Positions 26,534 to 35,759 of a DNA stretch of 64,000 bases are shown piece by piece. A program made the translations under genes and the position numbers. The notes below the pieces were generated by a model, which saw nothing but the letters and a program-made list of their open reading frames with translations, made no database searches and was not told the origin of the DNA. How positions within the stretch are numbered: position 1 is the stretch's first letter; every line of letters begins with the position of its first letter. Source of the stretch: CAYMQB01 sp964392665 (GTDB taxonomy: Bacteria; Hydrothermota; E44-bin80); the NCBI GenBank assembly GCA_964392665.1, contig CAYMQB010000001.1, positions 66,066 to 130,065 on the forward strand, read 5' to 3'.

Positions 26534-27605
26534 TTTTTATATTTCTGTTGCATCGTTCAATGTAATCCTGTGCATCATTGTAATCGGAAAAATCATCGCT
26601 TTTAAGTAATCGTAACGCTTTCGTCCATTCTTCTATTGCCTCTTCGAATTCGTCATCGCAGTAAAGACTCACTCCTTTTGCATAATGCGTATTAACGATA
26701 TTATCAAGCATTGTTTTCAGTTCTTCTGGACTCTTTTTGGGCTTCTCAGGTTCAACAATATCCTTAGGAGGTTTTATTTTCTCAACTATCTTCGGTTCTT
26801 CTTCGGGTTCTTCTACAACAGGTTTTTCAACAATCGGTTTTTCAATATTTACGGGCTTCTCAATTACTTTCTTTATTTTAACAGTGGGGGAATATATAAG
26901 AGAAACTCCAATGAAGCTGTTATTTTTCGTTGCACAATATGTTTCCAAAGCAAGATAAAAAAGTTCACTCACTCTGATGCGAGGCTCACCAAAGAATTCA
27001 AAACCGTTTTTGCTTGAGTAATGAAGCGCTGTTTTTATTGCGCTTTGCTTATTTAGAATCTGATAAACACCACAACCAATCATCCTTCTTATTTTACCAT
27101 CGTGATTGTCAAGTATTTCTCCCGTAAACTCCAAGTATCCTTTATCGGAAAAGAAGTATTTGAGATCAGGACGAATGCTTCCGTATTGCTTATACAGTAA
27201 AATCTCACCTTGGAACTTAAAGGGAATGTCAAAGGGATACACATACCTGGAGGCATTAAACAAAATACCTGACTGGCCCTTCGAAATATTCATTTCCAAA
27301 CCGAGCCTGTAACTGTTCCTCTGTCTCATCGAACCTTTTAAGATGAATTCGTTTATCGCTTTCTGTTGCAATACACTATAACCTGCTCCAAGACTATATT
27401 CTCCGAAATAATCATTGAATTCTATGTCCATTCTGTTCCTTATTTCAATTTTCTTCATTAATTCTATCCTGTCGGTTTCCAGAGTTTTATTGATTCTATT
27501 AACACCCATCCATCCAACAATAGAAGCAGATTCAACGGAGCACACGAAGACCATTGAAAATATCAGAAAAAAACTTACTATACTTCCTTTTCTCCGATTA
27601 CTCAT
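26496..27605 (-). CDS. Outer-membrane barrel protein with EKP-rich linker and TPR tail
   Basis: No named family. The 369 residues have a signal peptide (about 9-27), a region of alternating strands at about 30-240 resembling a barrel, a Pro/Glu/Lys/Val-rich linker at about 242-295 built from repeated EKP units, and a TPR-like helical end (DNIVNTHYAKGVSLYCDDEF). The linker would span periplasm or peptidoglycan. The start codon follows the predicted transcription start by only a few bases, with no SD. Confidence 0.65.
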   Translation of the reverse strand: MSNRRKGSIVSFFLIFSMVFVCSVESASIVGWMGVNRINKTLETDRIELMKKIEIRNRMDIEFNDYFGEYSLGAGYSVLQQKAINEFILKGSMRQRNSYRLGLEMNISKGQSGILFNASRYVYPFDIPFKFQGEILLYKQYGSIRPDLKYFFSDKGYLEFTGEILDNHDGKIRRMIGCGVYQILNKQSAIKTALHYSSKNGFEFFGEPRIRVSELFYLALETYCATKNNSFIGVSLIYSPTVKIKKVIEKPVNIEKPIVEKPVVEEPEEEPKIVEKIKPPKDIVEPEKPKKSPEELKTMLDNIVNTHYAKGVSLYCDDEFEEAIEEWTKALRLLKSDDFSDYNDAQDYIERCNRNIKNAKKKLEIIKDE

Positions 27606-27614
27606 ATCCCAATT

Positions 27615-27643
27615 ACTATAACAGAAATAACGTTTCTTGTCAA
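27615..27643 (-). promoter_or_regulatory. Promoter with leaderless start
   Basis: On the minus strand, TTGACA (27638-27643), a 17-bp spacer and TATAGT (27615-27620). The ATG at 27605 is about ten bases from the -10 box, so the transcript would have a leader of only a few bases. Confidence 0.72.
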
Positions 27644-27713
27644 GAATCTTTAACTATTGCATCGAAGCCATATAATCCATGAACCTTTATTGTCCAACTC
27701 TTGTTTTCTGTTC

Positions 27714-27742
27714 TTGACAACCTAACCCAATTGTGTTATAAG
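27714..27742 (+). promoter_or_regulatory. Promoter of the acyl-CoA dehydrogenase gene
   Basis: TTGACA (27714-27719), a 17-bp spacer and TATAAG (27737-27742). Transcription starts near 27749, about 35 bases ahead of the GTG start. Confidence 0.75.
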
Positions 27743-27783
27743 CAACGATATGTTTGGAAAATAATAAAGTATAAGGAGGAAAA

Positions 27784-28929
27784 GTGGACTATTTTTTGAG
27801 TGACGAACAAAAGATGATACTAAAGGTGGTCAAAGATATTGCGAGAGATAAAGTCCTACCGGTAAGATCAGAATTGGACGAAAAAGAGGAATTTCCAACC
27901 GAAATCCTCAATGAAATGGCAAAAGCCGACCTTTTTAGAATTTTCATACCTGAAGAATATGAAGGTGCTGGCATGGGCAATTTTGACCTCTGCATCGTTG
28001 CAGAGGAAATGGCGAAAGTTTGCGCGGGTGTCGCAACATCGTATGCAGCAAGCTTTCTTGGTGCCGAACCAATACTTCATTTTGCAAATAGTGAACAGAA
28101 AAAGAAATACCTTCCTCAAATTGCTTCCGGAAAAAAACTGGCTGCCTTTGCACTCACAGAATCCGAAGCGGGTTCTGATGTCGGAGGCATTAGAACAACC
28201 GCTGTCAAAGATGGAGACTATTATATTCTAAATGGCACAAAACAATGGATTACAAACGGTGGAGAAGCAGAAATATACTCTGTTTTTGCTACAACTAATC
28301 CCAAAAGAGGCGCAAGAGGTCTCTCCGTTTTTATCGTAGAAAAAGGCACTGAAGGATTCTCATTCGGTAAGAAAGAGACGAAACTCGGTATAAGGGCGTC
28401 AGCCACAAGAGAACTTGTATTTGAAAATGCCAAGATTCCCAGAGAGAATCTAATGAGTAAAGAGGGAATGGGTTTTCTTATTGCAATGAAAACCTTTGAC
28501 CTGACAAGAACAGGTGTGGGCTCCCTTGCACTGGGAATCGCAGAAGGAGCACTTGAAGAAGCAGTCAAATATGCAAAAGAAAGATTCCAGTTTGGTCAAA
28601 GTATTGCCAGTTTTCAAGCAGTTCAGGTAATGTTGGCAGATATGGCAACCCAGGTTGAAGCGGCAAAATCACTCGTTTACTCAGTTGCACGATACATCGA
28701 TTCAGGAGCGAAACGCTATAGTAAAGAAAGTGGAATGGCAAAACTATTTGCATCCGATACTGCTATGAAGGTAACAACCGATGCGGTCCAGATATTCGGT
28801 GGTTATGGGTATATGAAAGATTATCCTGTCGAAAAGATGATGAGGGATGCAAAAATAACACAAATATTCGAAGGTACGAATCAGATCCAACAACTCGTCA
28901 TTGCCAACCGTCTTATCAAGGAATTCTAA
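27784..28929 (+). CDS. Short-chain acyl-CoA dehydrogenase (butyryl-CoA type)
   Basis: A flavoenzyme that oxidises acyl-CoA to enoyl-CoA, or works in reverse with an electron-transfer flavoprotein. The 381 residues have the FAD/substrate motifs FALTESEAGSDVGG and QWITNGG. The catalytic base is Glu363 in IFEGTNQIQ, the position used by short- and medium-chain enzymes rather than isovaleryl-CoA dehydrogenase. It starts at GTG with AAGGAGG. It stands alone, 22 kb from the CoA operon, but could supply its acyl-CoA reduction/oxidation step. No etf genes are in view. Confidence 0.9.
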   Translation: MDYFLSDEQKMILKVVKDIARDKVLPVRSELDEKEEFPTEILNEMAKADLFRIFIPEEYEGAGMGNFDLCIVAEEMAKVCAGVATSYAASFLGAEPILHFANSEQKKKYLPQIASGKKLAAFALTESEAGSDVGGIRTTAVKDGDYYILNGTKQWITNGGEAEIYSVFATTNPKRGARGLSVFIVEKGTEGFSFGKKETKLGIRASATRELVFENAKIPRENLMSKEGMGFLIAMKTFDLTRTGVGSLALGIAEGALEEAVKYAKERFQFGQSIASFQAVQVMLADMATQVEAAKSLVYSVARYIDSGAKRYSKESGMAKLFASDTAMKVTTDAVQIFGGYGYMKDYPVEKMMRDAKITQIFEGTNQIQQLVIANRLIKEF

Positions 28930-29271
28930 GGACACTGTCCTACATTTTGGGAAACAGCTTCTATAATTAGACACTTAAGAGTAGCATCAGAGTCTCTATG
29001 CTATGTCATAAAGACATATCTATTCACCATAGAAAGCTGTCTTTGCGAGCCCTGAAGCAATGATTCAGGGTGCGGCAATCTCATATTGACGGAAAACAAG
29101 TATGAGGTCGCTTCGCATGAGTTGGGCAAGCCCCGTGTAATAGAAAAATGTTATGTTCATAATGGTATTACACAGGGCAAGAAGAGGAAGTCGCAATAAC
29201 AAAGTTGATTAAATTGGATGAGAACCAAATATTAAGAACCCTGTTTTGCCTTGACATAATTTGTTTTTTTC
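28930..29271. repeat. Intergenic gap with a dispersed palindromic repeat
   Basis: No gene is supported here. Positions 29042-29082 hold a TTTGCGAG...GCAATCTC element. Its core is a 7-bp hairpin, CCCTGAA (29050-29056) with TTCAGGG (29064-29070). A related CATTGCGAG lies at 32769-32777. A second inverted segment follows, with CACAGGGCAAG near 29172 and GGGCAAGCCCCGTGT near 29125. A small AGGACA-C-TGTCCT palindrome (28929-28941) touches the end of the dehydrogenase gene. Confidence 0.5.
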
Positions 29272-29300
29272 TTGACTTTTAGGTATTATTAATATACTAT
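29272..29300 (+). promoter_or_regulatory. Promoter of the T9SS-cargo gene
   Basis: TTGACT (29272-29277), a 17-bp spacer and TACTAT (29295-29300), with the start near 29307 and an SD CGGAGGAAA just before the ATG at 29337. Confidence 0.72.
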
Positions 29301-29336
29301 TTGACACAGATTAAAAAACAAAAAATCGGAGGAAAA

Positions 29337-32052
29337 ATGATTTCTTCAAACCTTAAACTCAAGAGAACCTTACCTTTGCTTTTCTTCCTCTTTCTGTCGC
29401 TAATTTCATCAATTTACGGAAATGCATACAACCAGAGAAACGCATTTATGGTTGATACAGCAAAAATCTATAATCAGACCACGAACTGGCAGAAGAATGC
29501 AAAAATTGCCTTTGATGGGACAAACTTCCTTGTTGTCTGGCAGGACTTGCGAAAAGATGGTTATTCCCATATCAGAGGATGTCGAGTTAACCAGAACGGA
29601 CAGATTCTCGACAAAGGCGGATTCACAATATCAGTAACAGAACCATACGGATACTCACCTGATGTTACTTTTGATGGACTAAATTATCTTGTAGCATGGA
29701 GGAATGGAAAACATGATATCACAGCTGTCAGAGTTACAACAGATGCAGAAGTGCTTGACACTTCTGCCATAATGGTTAGTGGTTTACCACCTTCAACAAG
29801 GGGTAATCCTGTTGTCGCAACGTGCGGCACAAATATCCTCACCGTCTGGACACAATCTGGTGTTTATGGTGCCCGGGTATCCCCGCAAGGGGTGGTCCTC
29901 GATCCAACACCTATTCTCATATCCGGTGAGTATCATCATCCCTTCCATCCATCGGCTGCCTTTGATGGAACAAACTATATGGTCGTCTGGCAAGATTCAT
30001 ATTCACCTTCCTGGGATACTTGCTACAAATATATTCGCGGTGCAAGAATTTCCACATCGGGCATTCTCATCGATACCATTCCCATTACATTTTTCTCATA
30101 TGAAATCAGCTCGCATTTTCCGGACATTGAGCATATCAAACTGAATCCCTGTATTTGTTTCGGAGCAAATAATTATATGCTCTTATGGAATTTCGTTGAT
30201 TTTTTGACTGATTATAATGAAAATATTTATGGATTAAGGATTTCTCCTGACGGGGTTGTTCTCGATACGAATAATATTCCTGTTTCCTGTGTACCCGGCA
30301 ACCAAATTTTCCCTTCAGTTGCATTCGATGGTTCCGAATTCCTTGCAATCTGGCAGGATTTCAGGAATGATGAAAATAGTTATAAACCACTCATTTACCT
30401 TACAAAAATCGATACATCAGGCACTGTACTCGATTCTGCAGGCTCTTCCCTATTACAAAATTCGATTGAAACACTGAAACAACCATCCGTTTGCTACGGA
30501 GCAGGTGAGTATATTATTCCACTCATAGATAGAAGAGGTAATCCGTTCAAGTATGCCATCGACGATGACATTTCGATAGTAAGGGTTGACTTTGCAGGAA
30601 TTCCAATCGATTCATCAGGTATCCCGCTTTCCATTTCAACACAACATCAGAGAAATCCGGCAGTAGGCTTTGATGGTCTAAATCATCTTGTTGTATGGGA
30701 AGACGAGAGAGATAGTGATAACGACCTTGACCTTTATGGTGCTCTTATCGATACAACCGGCAATATGCTAAATCCGCCCGGTGTTTTTGCGGTATCGCAA
30801 GCAAAATATAAACAGACAAATCCTGCTAGTTGACTTTGTGGAACCTTACTATCTTGTTGTCTGGCAGGATTATAGAAATGCAGACTGGATTCCAAGACTG
30901 TATGGAACACGGATAAAAAAGGATGGAACGGTACTTGAGCCAGATGGAATCGATTTCAATATAAGCGATTCACTGCTTAGACAGCGTCAGAAAATTTCCA
31001 ATGACAGTACTAATTTCCTCCTTGTTTGGCATATTCGTACAAATCTTTCTCCTTATTACAAAGTATTTGCAACTCGCATCGATACAGCAGGGACTGTTCT
31101 CGACCCGGGAGGAATATTGATTGGCTCATCCTCATACGACTCGGATGTTTCATTCGATGGTGAAAATTGGTTTGTTTGTTACAAACATTCGAATATTGGC
31201 GTTGAAGGTATCAGACTTTCATCTGACGGGACCATCATTCCTCCGGTCATTCAAATTAGCAACGGTTACTACTATTTCACTGTCGAACCACCGTCAGTCA
31301 CCTTCAATGGAACCAATTATCTTGTCGCCTGGGCAACCGTAGATGGAACATTTCCAACCGATGAGAATATCTATGGCTCAAGGGTATCTCCTTCGGGATA
31401 TGACCTGGATTCTCTTGATATACATATTTCGCAAGCACCATTGTCACAATATTCACCACAAATGGTGAGTTCCGGAGGAAACTTTTTCCTCTCCTGGGTA
31501 GATACACGCAATAATATAGACACACTTTCAGACTGTATTAAATCAATCTATGGAACATACATCAGTCCCGGAGGTAGTGTTCTTGACACAAATGGAATCC
31601 AGTTTACCCCAACTTTTTCTGAATCAAATTCACCTGCTGTTGTCAGAAGTTCAGGGAATAAGTTCCTTCTCTGCTACTCGGTTTTCACTGAAACACCATA
31701 CGGAAGTTACCGTATTTATGCACAATTGGTAGATGCATTGGTTGGAATTGAAGAACAGAAGAAACCTTTCGTTCTTATCAATAAGTTGGAACAGAATTCT
31801 CCCAATCCATTCACGAAATCAACCGAAATTAGTTTTCAAATCAGAGAAAAATGTCTTACAGAACTCGCCATATTCAATGCAGCGGGACAAAGGATCAAAA
31901 CTATTATCAAGCAAACTAAAAAACCCGGTATCTATACCGTCCGGTGGAATGGAAAAGATACTAAAGGCAGCATCGTTAGTAGTGGTGTATATTTCTATAA
32001 AATCAAAATGAAGAATTTTACTATGACAAGAAAGATACTTTTTATACAGTAG
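29337..32052 (+). pseudogene. 14-repeat secreted beta-propeller protein with T9SS sorting domain, interrupted by a +1 frameshift
   Basis: A signal peptide (about 10-34, ending SSIYGNA) leads to about 14 repeats of 45-60 residues. Their pattern is FDGTNYLVVWQD, then IYGxRVSxxG, then VLDxxGIxIS, which fits two seven-bladed propellers. The C-terminus (NSPNPFTKSTEISF to MTRKILFIQ) is a T9SS type A sorting domain with a FlgD-like strand set. The first frame ends in TGA at 30831-30833. Removing one base near 30828 (in GCTAGTT) restores NPAVDFVEPYYLVVWQ, an ordinary repeat 9, and the second frame runs to 32052. So one gene is split by a single extra base, a real mutation or an assembly error. Confidence 0.8.
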
Positions 32053-32075
32053 AGATATTTCTGAAAGGAGATAAA

Positions 32076-32603
32076 ATGACTTCGAAAAAGCAAGGAAAAG
32101 CATTCAGAAAAGGTATAAGCCTTGTTGAAATGATGATTTTCATCGCTGTAATTGCCATACTGGGTTCTATTACCTATCCCCATATGCTCGGGATGTTCGC
32201 CAGAGCCTATGATGCATCCGTGAAATGCAATATGTTTACACTGCAAGTAGCAGCAGAAAACTTTGCATCTATGACACACGGGATGTATCCTGAACAAGGA
32301 ACTACAACAGTGGGACAGGTGCTAACTGTTATGGGATTGCCCAGCGTCAATCCTATGTATCTTGCAGACTGCTGCCCTGGAACAGGAAATACTGTATCAA
32401 CCACAGCAGATGCCCTTCTGCCGGGAAATAAGACATACGGTAACCCTATCTGGACGAGCGCTAACTGTCTTGACGAACTCGGAGCAGTTGTAGCTCCAGG
32501 ACCACAAAAACCTCCACATGTTTGTAACCCGGCTGCCAATGATAGCGGACAGGGAACAGTTTACTGGGGCCCAATTGGGACTGCAGGTACCACTGCGATG
32601 TAA
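32076..32603 (+). CDS. Type IV pilin/pseudopilin-like protein
   Basis: A basic leader ends at a prepilin peptidase site, KG|ISLVEMMIFIAVIAILG. Glu sits at position 5 of the mature chain, followed by one hydrophobic helix, as in type IV pilins and GspG-type pseudopilins. The remaining part (about 130 residues) is rich in Gly, Pro and Cys (CCPGTG, ANCLDE, HVCNP). It is 23 bases downstream of the propeller gene with its own AAAGGAG. No pilus assembly genes are nearby. Confidence 0.8.
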   Translation: MTSKKQGKAFRKGISLVEMMIFIAVIAILGSITYPHMLGMFARAYDASVKCNMFTLQVAAENFASMTHGMYPEQGTTTVGQVLTVMGLPSVNPMYLADCCPGTGNTVSTTADALLPGNKTYGNPIWTSANCLDELGAVVAPGPQKPPHVCNPAANDSGQGTVYWGPIGTAGTTAM

Positions 32604-32845
32604 GGATATGTAATATATGCAGACGGCTACCATGCCCTGATATCTTTTATACTACACTCGACAGACTAAAATTACTTATAAAACAACTGTCTTACCCGTT
32701 GCGATAGTGTTTTTACTTTCCATACACTTTCTTGAATTTATTTCCAGAAGTCAAGACAAAAGGCATATCATTGCGAGTTCCTTAAGCCTTCTCTAACAAG
32801 TTCGCTATTCCATTGTTCCTGCGAAAACCTTCTGCATCTTCCCAC

Positions 32846-34408
32846 CTATTTTACTATAATTATTTTACCAACAAATTTCTGTTTGGATGTGATAACATTG
32901 CAGAAATAGATACCAGCAGGAAGCTCACTGCAATCCCATCCGAGTCTTGATATCCCTCTTTGCTTTTCCGAATAGACTCTCCTTCCATCAATGGTGTAAA
33001 CAGAAAGTTCAATTAAACTATTCGCGTTATCTGGAAATACGAAGTTTACAAATTGGCAGGCAGGATTGGGAAAAACTTTGACTTGAAATATATTCTTCGA
33101 ATTATCTTCCTCGGCAACTGATGTTAGTGAGTCTTTAAGAATAAATGTCGGGTCGCCAATCAGAGTCATTCCATAGAACCAGGACCTTGATGTATCCGCC
33201 CAGGCTTCTCCCATTGTTGCAAACCAGTCTTTAAAGGCATCACCGAGGCAATACCCCTGGGATAGTGGGTCATAGAAATATTGGAATTCAAGCATACTGC
33301 CCGTTTTAGTCGAACCAAGTGCTCCGAGTCCATATGAATTCCTGAAGGTATACATCCCTGCACTGTATTGTGAATCAGTATATCTCGCATTTGAGCAGGC
33401 AAACAAGTTATAGAAATTCGCTATGGGATTAAGCGTCGGAATCTCGTACGAATAGAACCAGCTCCATGTGGAACCGCCATTATACTTAAATCCATGCCCC
33501 TGAGGCCAGGAATGTGCAAACAGCGAAACCCATTCGTGTGAAACGACAATTCTTGTGCGATAATCATTTGCTACCGTTGTTTCGGGATTATCGACAACGA
33601 GAATCGAATCGTAAACGGCATCAAGGTCACCTGACCATTGGCCACTATAAGATACCCAGTCATCATCGATGTAAAAAAGTGCTTCTTGTGAAAGCTTCAA
33701 ACTGCCAATCCTGAAAAGATGGTCCCTTGTCAAGTAATCGTATATCAACGCACTGTCGTTACCAACAGATGATGCAGTCAATCTTCCAACAAAGATGTCC
33801 GGTACCATATTACCTGTATGCGTATCATAAATAGAGTCGCTACCGGAAACCAAACTGTCACCACTCTTTTTGTAGTTATCACCCCATACTCCATCCAAAT
33901 CCATATAAAAAAGGTCAATAGGAAAGTCCGTGTAAGAAGGAGCCGAACCCCAGAAAACTTCCATCATTTGAAACCATGCAATGGGTAGATCTCCTATGAA
34001 CACAGCACCGTCCGAACCGTTGTTGTATTCCTGAATTAGAAAATTTCTAAGAGTCTCAGGTGCAAATGGGTCCGAACTCATTGACATTGTGTCCACCGAT
34101 ACAGTTAATCCAGCATTTGCTAAATCATTAATAAACTGCCCTGTCGAGGGATCAAGAAAATATGTAAGTTTGGGATAGAGAGATGCATTCACAATTACAT
34201 TAAACTTATCTCCATCTGCCTGTCTCTCACCCACTCTTCCAACATTTACCGTTTGGTTAACGACAATATTTTTCTTCCATTCCCCGTAACTCATGGGCTT
34301 GGAGTTATCAGGTGATACAAGTCGTGTAACGGGTATATGGCTGGGATTGCCAAATACTGTTAAAATAGAAGAGAACAATAATACCAATACAACATATATC
34401 CTTTTCAT
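32846..34408 (-). CDS. C25 (gingipain-like) cysteine peptidase with T9SS sorting domain
   Basis: The 520 residues have a signal peptide (about 1-20), a caspase-like fold with GAVFIGDLPIAW and PDIFVGRL, the probable catalytic histidine in FAHSWPQGHGF (His299 or His305) and the catalytic Cys338 in FYNLFACSN. A C-terminal domain from about residue 445 carries VFPNPACQFVNF and AGIYF, a type A sorting domain that would direct export through T9SS. No propeptide cleavage site is obvious. GGAGGAAG precedes the ATG. Confidence 0.82.
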   Translation of the reverse strand: MKRIYVVLVLLFSSILTVFGNPSHIPVTRLVSPDNSKPMSYGEWKKNIVVNQTVNVGRVGERQADGDKFNVIVNASLYPKLTYFLDPSTGQFINDLANAGLTVSVDTMSMSSDPFAPETLRNFLIQEYNNGSDGAVFIGDLPIAWFQMMEVFWGSAPSYTDFPIDLFYMDLDGVWGDNYKKSGDSLVSGSDSIYDTHTGNMVPDIFVGRLTASSVGNDSALIYDYLTRDHLFRIGSLKLSQEALFYIDDDWVSYSGQWSGDLDAVYDSILVVDNPETTVANDYRTRIVVSHEWVSLFAHSWPQGHGFKYNGGSTWSWFYSYEIPTLNPIANFYNLFACSNARYTDSQYSAGMYTFRNSYGLGALGSTKTGSMLEFQYFYDPLSQGYCLGDAFKDWFATMGEAWADTSRSWFYGMTLIGDPTFILKDSLTSVAEEDNSKNIFQVKVFPNPACQFVNFVFPDNANSLIELSVYTIDGRRVYSEKQRGISRLGWDCSELPAGIYFCNVITSKQKFVGKIIIVK

Positions 34409-34656
34409 TATCTTCCTCCATTGGTTCGTTTTAATCGTTATTCCCTTTTTCAGATTCTTCCTTAGTCAATAATTATCGCTTACTCAGAATGACAGCTTAT
34501 TTCGGGATTCCGAAATAAGCATGTTCTGACGAAGGTCGGGATTCGGAATGACAAGCTTTCCCGTGTTAAGATTTCACTTTTAACTTTCTACTTTTAATTC
34601 CATGTTTATAGCTTCTCCGACACGCTCCTCGCTCCTCTCTCTTCGCTGTTCCAATC
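34409..34656. repeat. Dispersed palindromic repeats between envelope genes
   Basis: An 11-bp perfect hairpin, GCTTATTTCGG (34495-34505) with CCGAAATAAGC (34510-34520), is followed by GATTCGGAATGACA near 34539-34552. Elements of this type (a palindrome ending in GGAATGACA) recur at 44703 and 50259. A second motif, CCGACACGCTCCTCGCT (34617-34633), is repeated exactly at 57489-57505. Confidence 0.55.
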
Positions 34657-35463
34657 TTATAGCCCCACTGACAAACCTAAAGCACCGTAAAGGGATTCTC
34701 CTGACAAACCTCCTTCAAGATTTAATCCCACAAGCAATATTTTCTTGTGCAGACCGGCATACAATTTCAAGACCGATGGACTCACTACATATGTGTCGTG
34801 CACAGTTGAAGACCCCTGGTCATACCAGATATCAGCATTAAGAGAATTAATATTGAATCCAAAACCGGCATACGGCGTAATAATCATTAAATTCTTGCTA
34901 ATATCTGCACGAACACTGATGACTTTCATTGCAAATTCAGCATAGGTCCCACTTTCATCAGAAAGACTGAACTTGCTTGAGGCTGTGAATTGTCCGGTTA
35001 TAGATATTGCCGGTGTGGTCAGTGACTCCCTTAGCAGTCCAAATTTCAAGCCAATACCAAAAAGGGGAACAAAACTGACTGAATCATCATCACCCATTGG
35101 ATAGAATGCAAAACGCAGAAGAAGGTCTGCCGAACCAAATCCTCCGAGAGTCGGTGCAAGTGATTTTCCTTTGAACAACCCGACTCTCCCTTCGAGGCTA
35201 ATTGCTCCAGCTGTCCATTCATCTGTGCTGTCAGGATTATTTGGGTCATGAAACGAAATCGTTCTAAGATTCAAACCACCCGTAACCTGAAAGTGAGGTA
35301 AACCTCCAAGTGTGTTTGCATCCTGCAAGACAGCATCATTAACAACTCCCCCCAGAGGTTTTGCTATTTCATTAAGGGCATACTCTATATCACCCTGTGT
35401 TTGAGCAAAAATTGTAACTGCAAACAAAACGGAAATACAACACAAGATAAGCTTTTTTAACAT
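34657..35463 (-). CDS. Predicted outer-membrane beta-barrel protein
   Basis: From the ATG at 35463 (SD AAGGAAGGAGGGAG) there are 268 residues. A signal peptide ends TIFAQ, and alternating hydrophobic strands with Gly-rich turns run to a C-terminal GALGLSVGL. No family is recognised; it looks like an 8-12 strand barrel. A longer reading frame extends back into the tRNA-Gly gene and is rejected. It lies 36 bases downstream of tRNA-Gly on the same strand and shares its promoter. Confidence 0.7.
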   Translation of the reverse strand: MLKKLILCCISVLFAVTIFAQTQGDIEYALNEIAKPLGGVVNDAVLQDANTLGGLPHFQVTGGLNLRTISFHDPNNPDSTDEWTAGAISLEGRVGLFKGKSLAPTLGGFGSADLLLRFAFYPMGDDDSVSFVPLFGIGLKFGLLRESLTTPAISITGQFTASSKFSLSDESGTYAEFAMKVISVRADISKNLMIITPYAGFGFNINSLNADIWYDQGSSTVHDTYVVSPSVLKLYAGLHKKILLVGLNLEGGLSGESLYGALGLSVGL

Positions 35464-35499
35464 TCTCCCTCCTTCCTTAATACCGATACTAATACCAAA

Positions 35500-35572
35500 A
35501 GCGGGCGACGGGATTCGGACCCGCGACCCCAAGCTTGGGAAGCTTGTGCTCTACCAACTGAGCTACGCCCGC
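35500..35572 (-). tRNA. tRNA-Gly (anticodon CCC)
   Basis: A 73-base cloverleaf read leftward: acceptor GCGGGCG/CGCCCGC with U discriminator, anticodon stem CAAGC/GCTTG enclosing TTCCCAA, and T-arm CGGG-TTCGAAT-CCCG. It decodes GGG. The CCA end is not encoded. Confidence 0.93.
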
Positions 35573-35584
35573 AATTATTGAAAT

Positions 35585-35613
35585 ATTCTAACAAAAAAAA
35601 TTACATCTGTCAA
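35585..35613 (-). promoter_or_regulatory. Promoter of tRNA-Gly and the barrel gene
   Basis: On the minus strand, TTGACA (35608-35613), a 17-bp spacer and TAGAAT (35585-35590). It sits about 12 bases before the tRNA 5' end. Confidence 0.78.
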
Positions 35614-35759
35614 TTATTTTTTTATTGTTTTTTCCCTTGAATTATGCTATAAATAACACGAAAAAGGCAACCTATAATATCAGGATGTCTGATTTGCGTA
35701 GTTATATTCTAAAATTTATTTAATCAGGAATAATGAATATTATGCCAGGAGGTTTACCT

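Noticed and set aside
27784..28929. Isovaleryl-CoA dehydrogenase for leucine catabolism.
   Set aside because: The catalytic Glu is at the short-chain position (Glu363), not the isovaleryl-CoA dehydrogenase position.
34657..35532. A longer version of the barrel protein starting inside tRNA-Gly.
   Set aside because: The extra residues come from tRNA sequence; the ATG at 35463 has a strong SD and begins a signal peptide.
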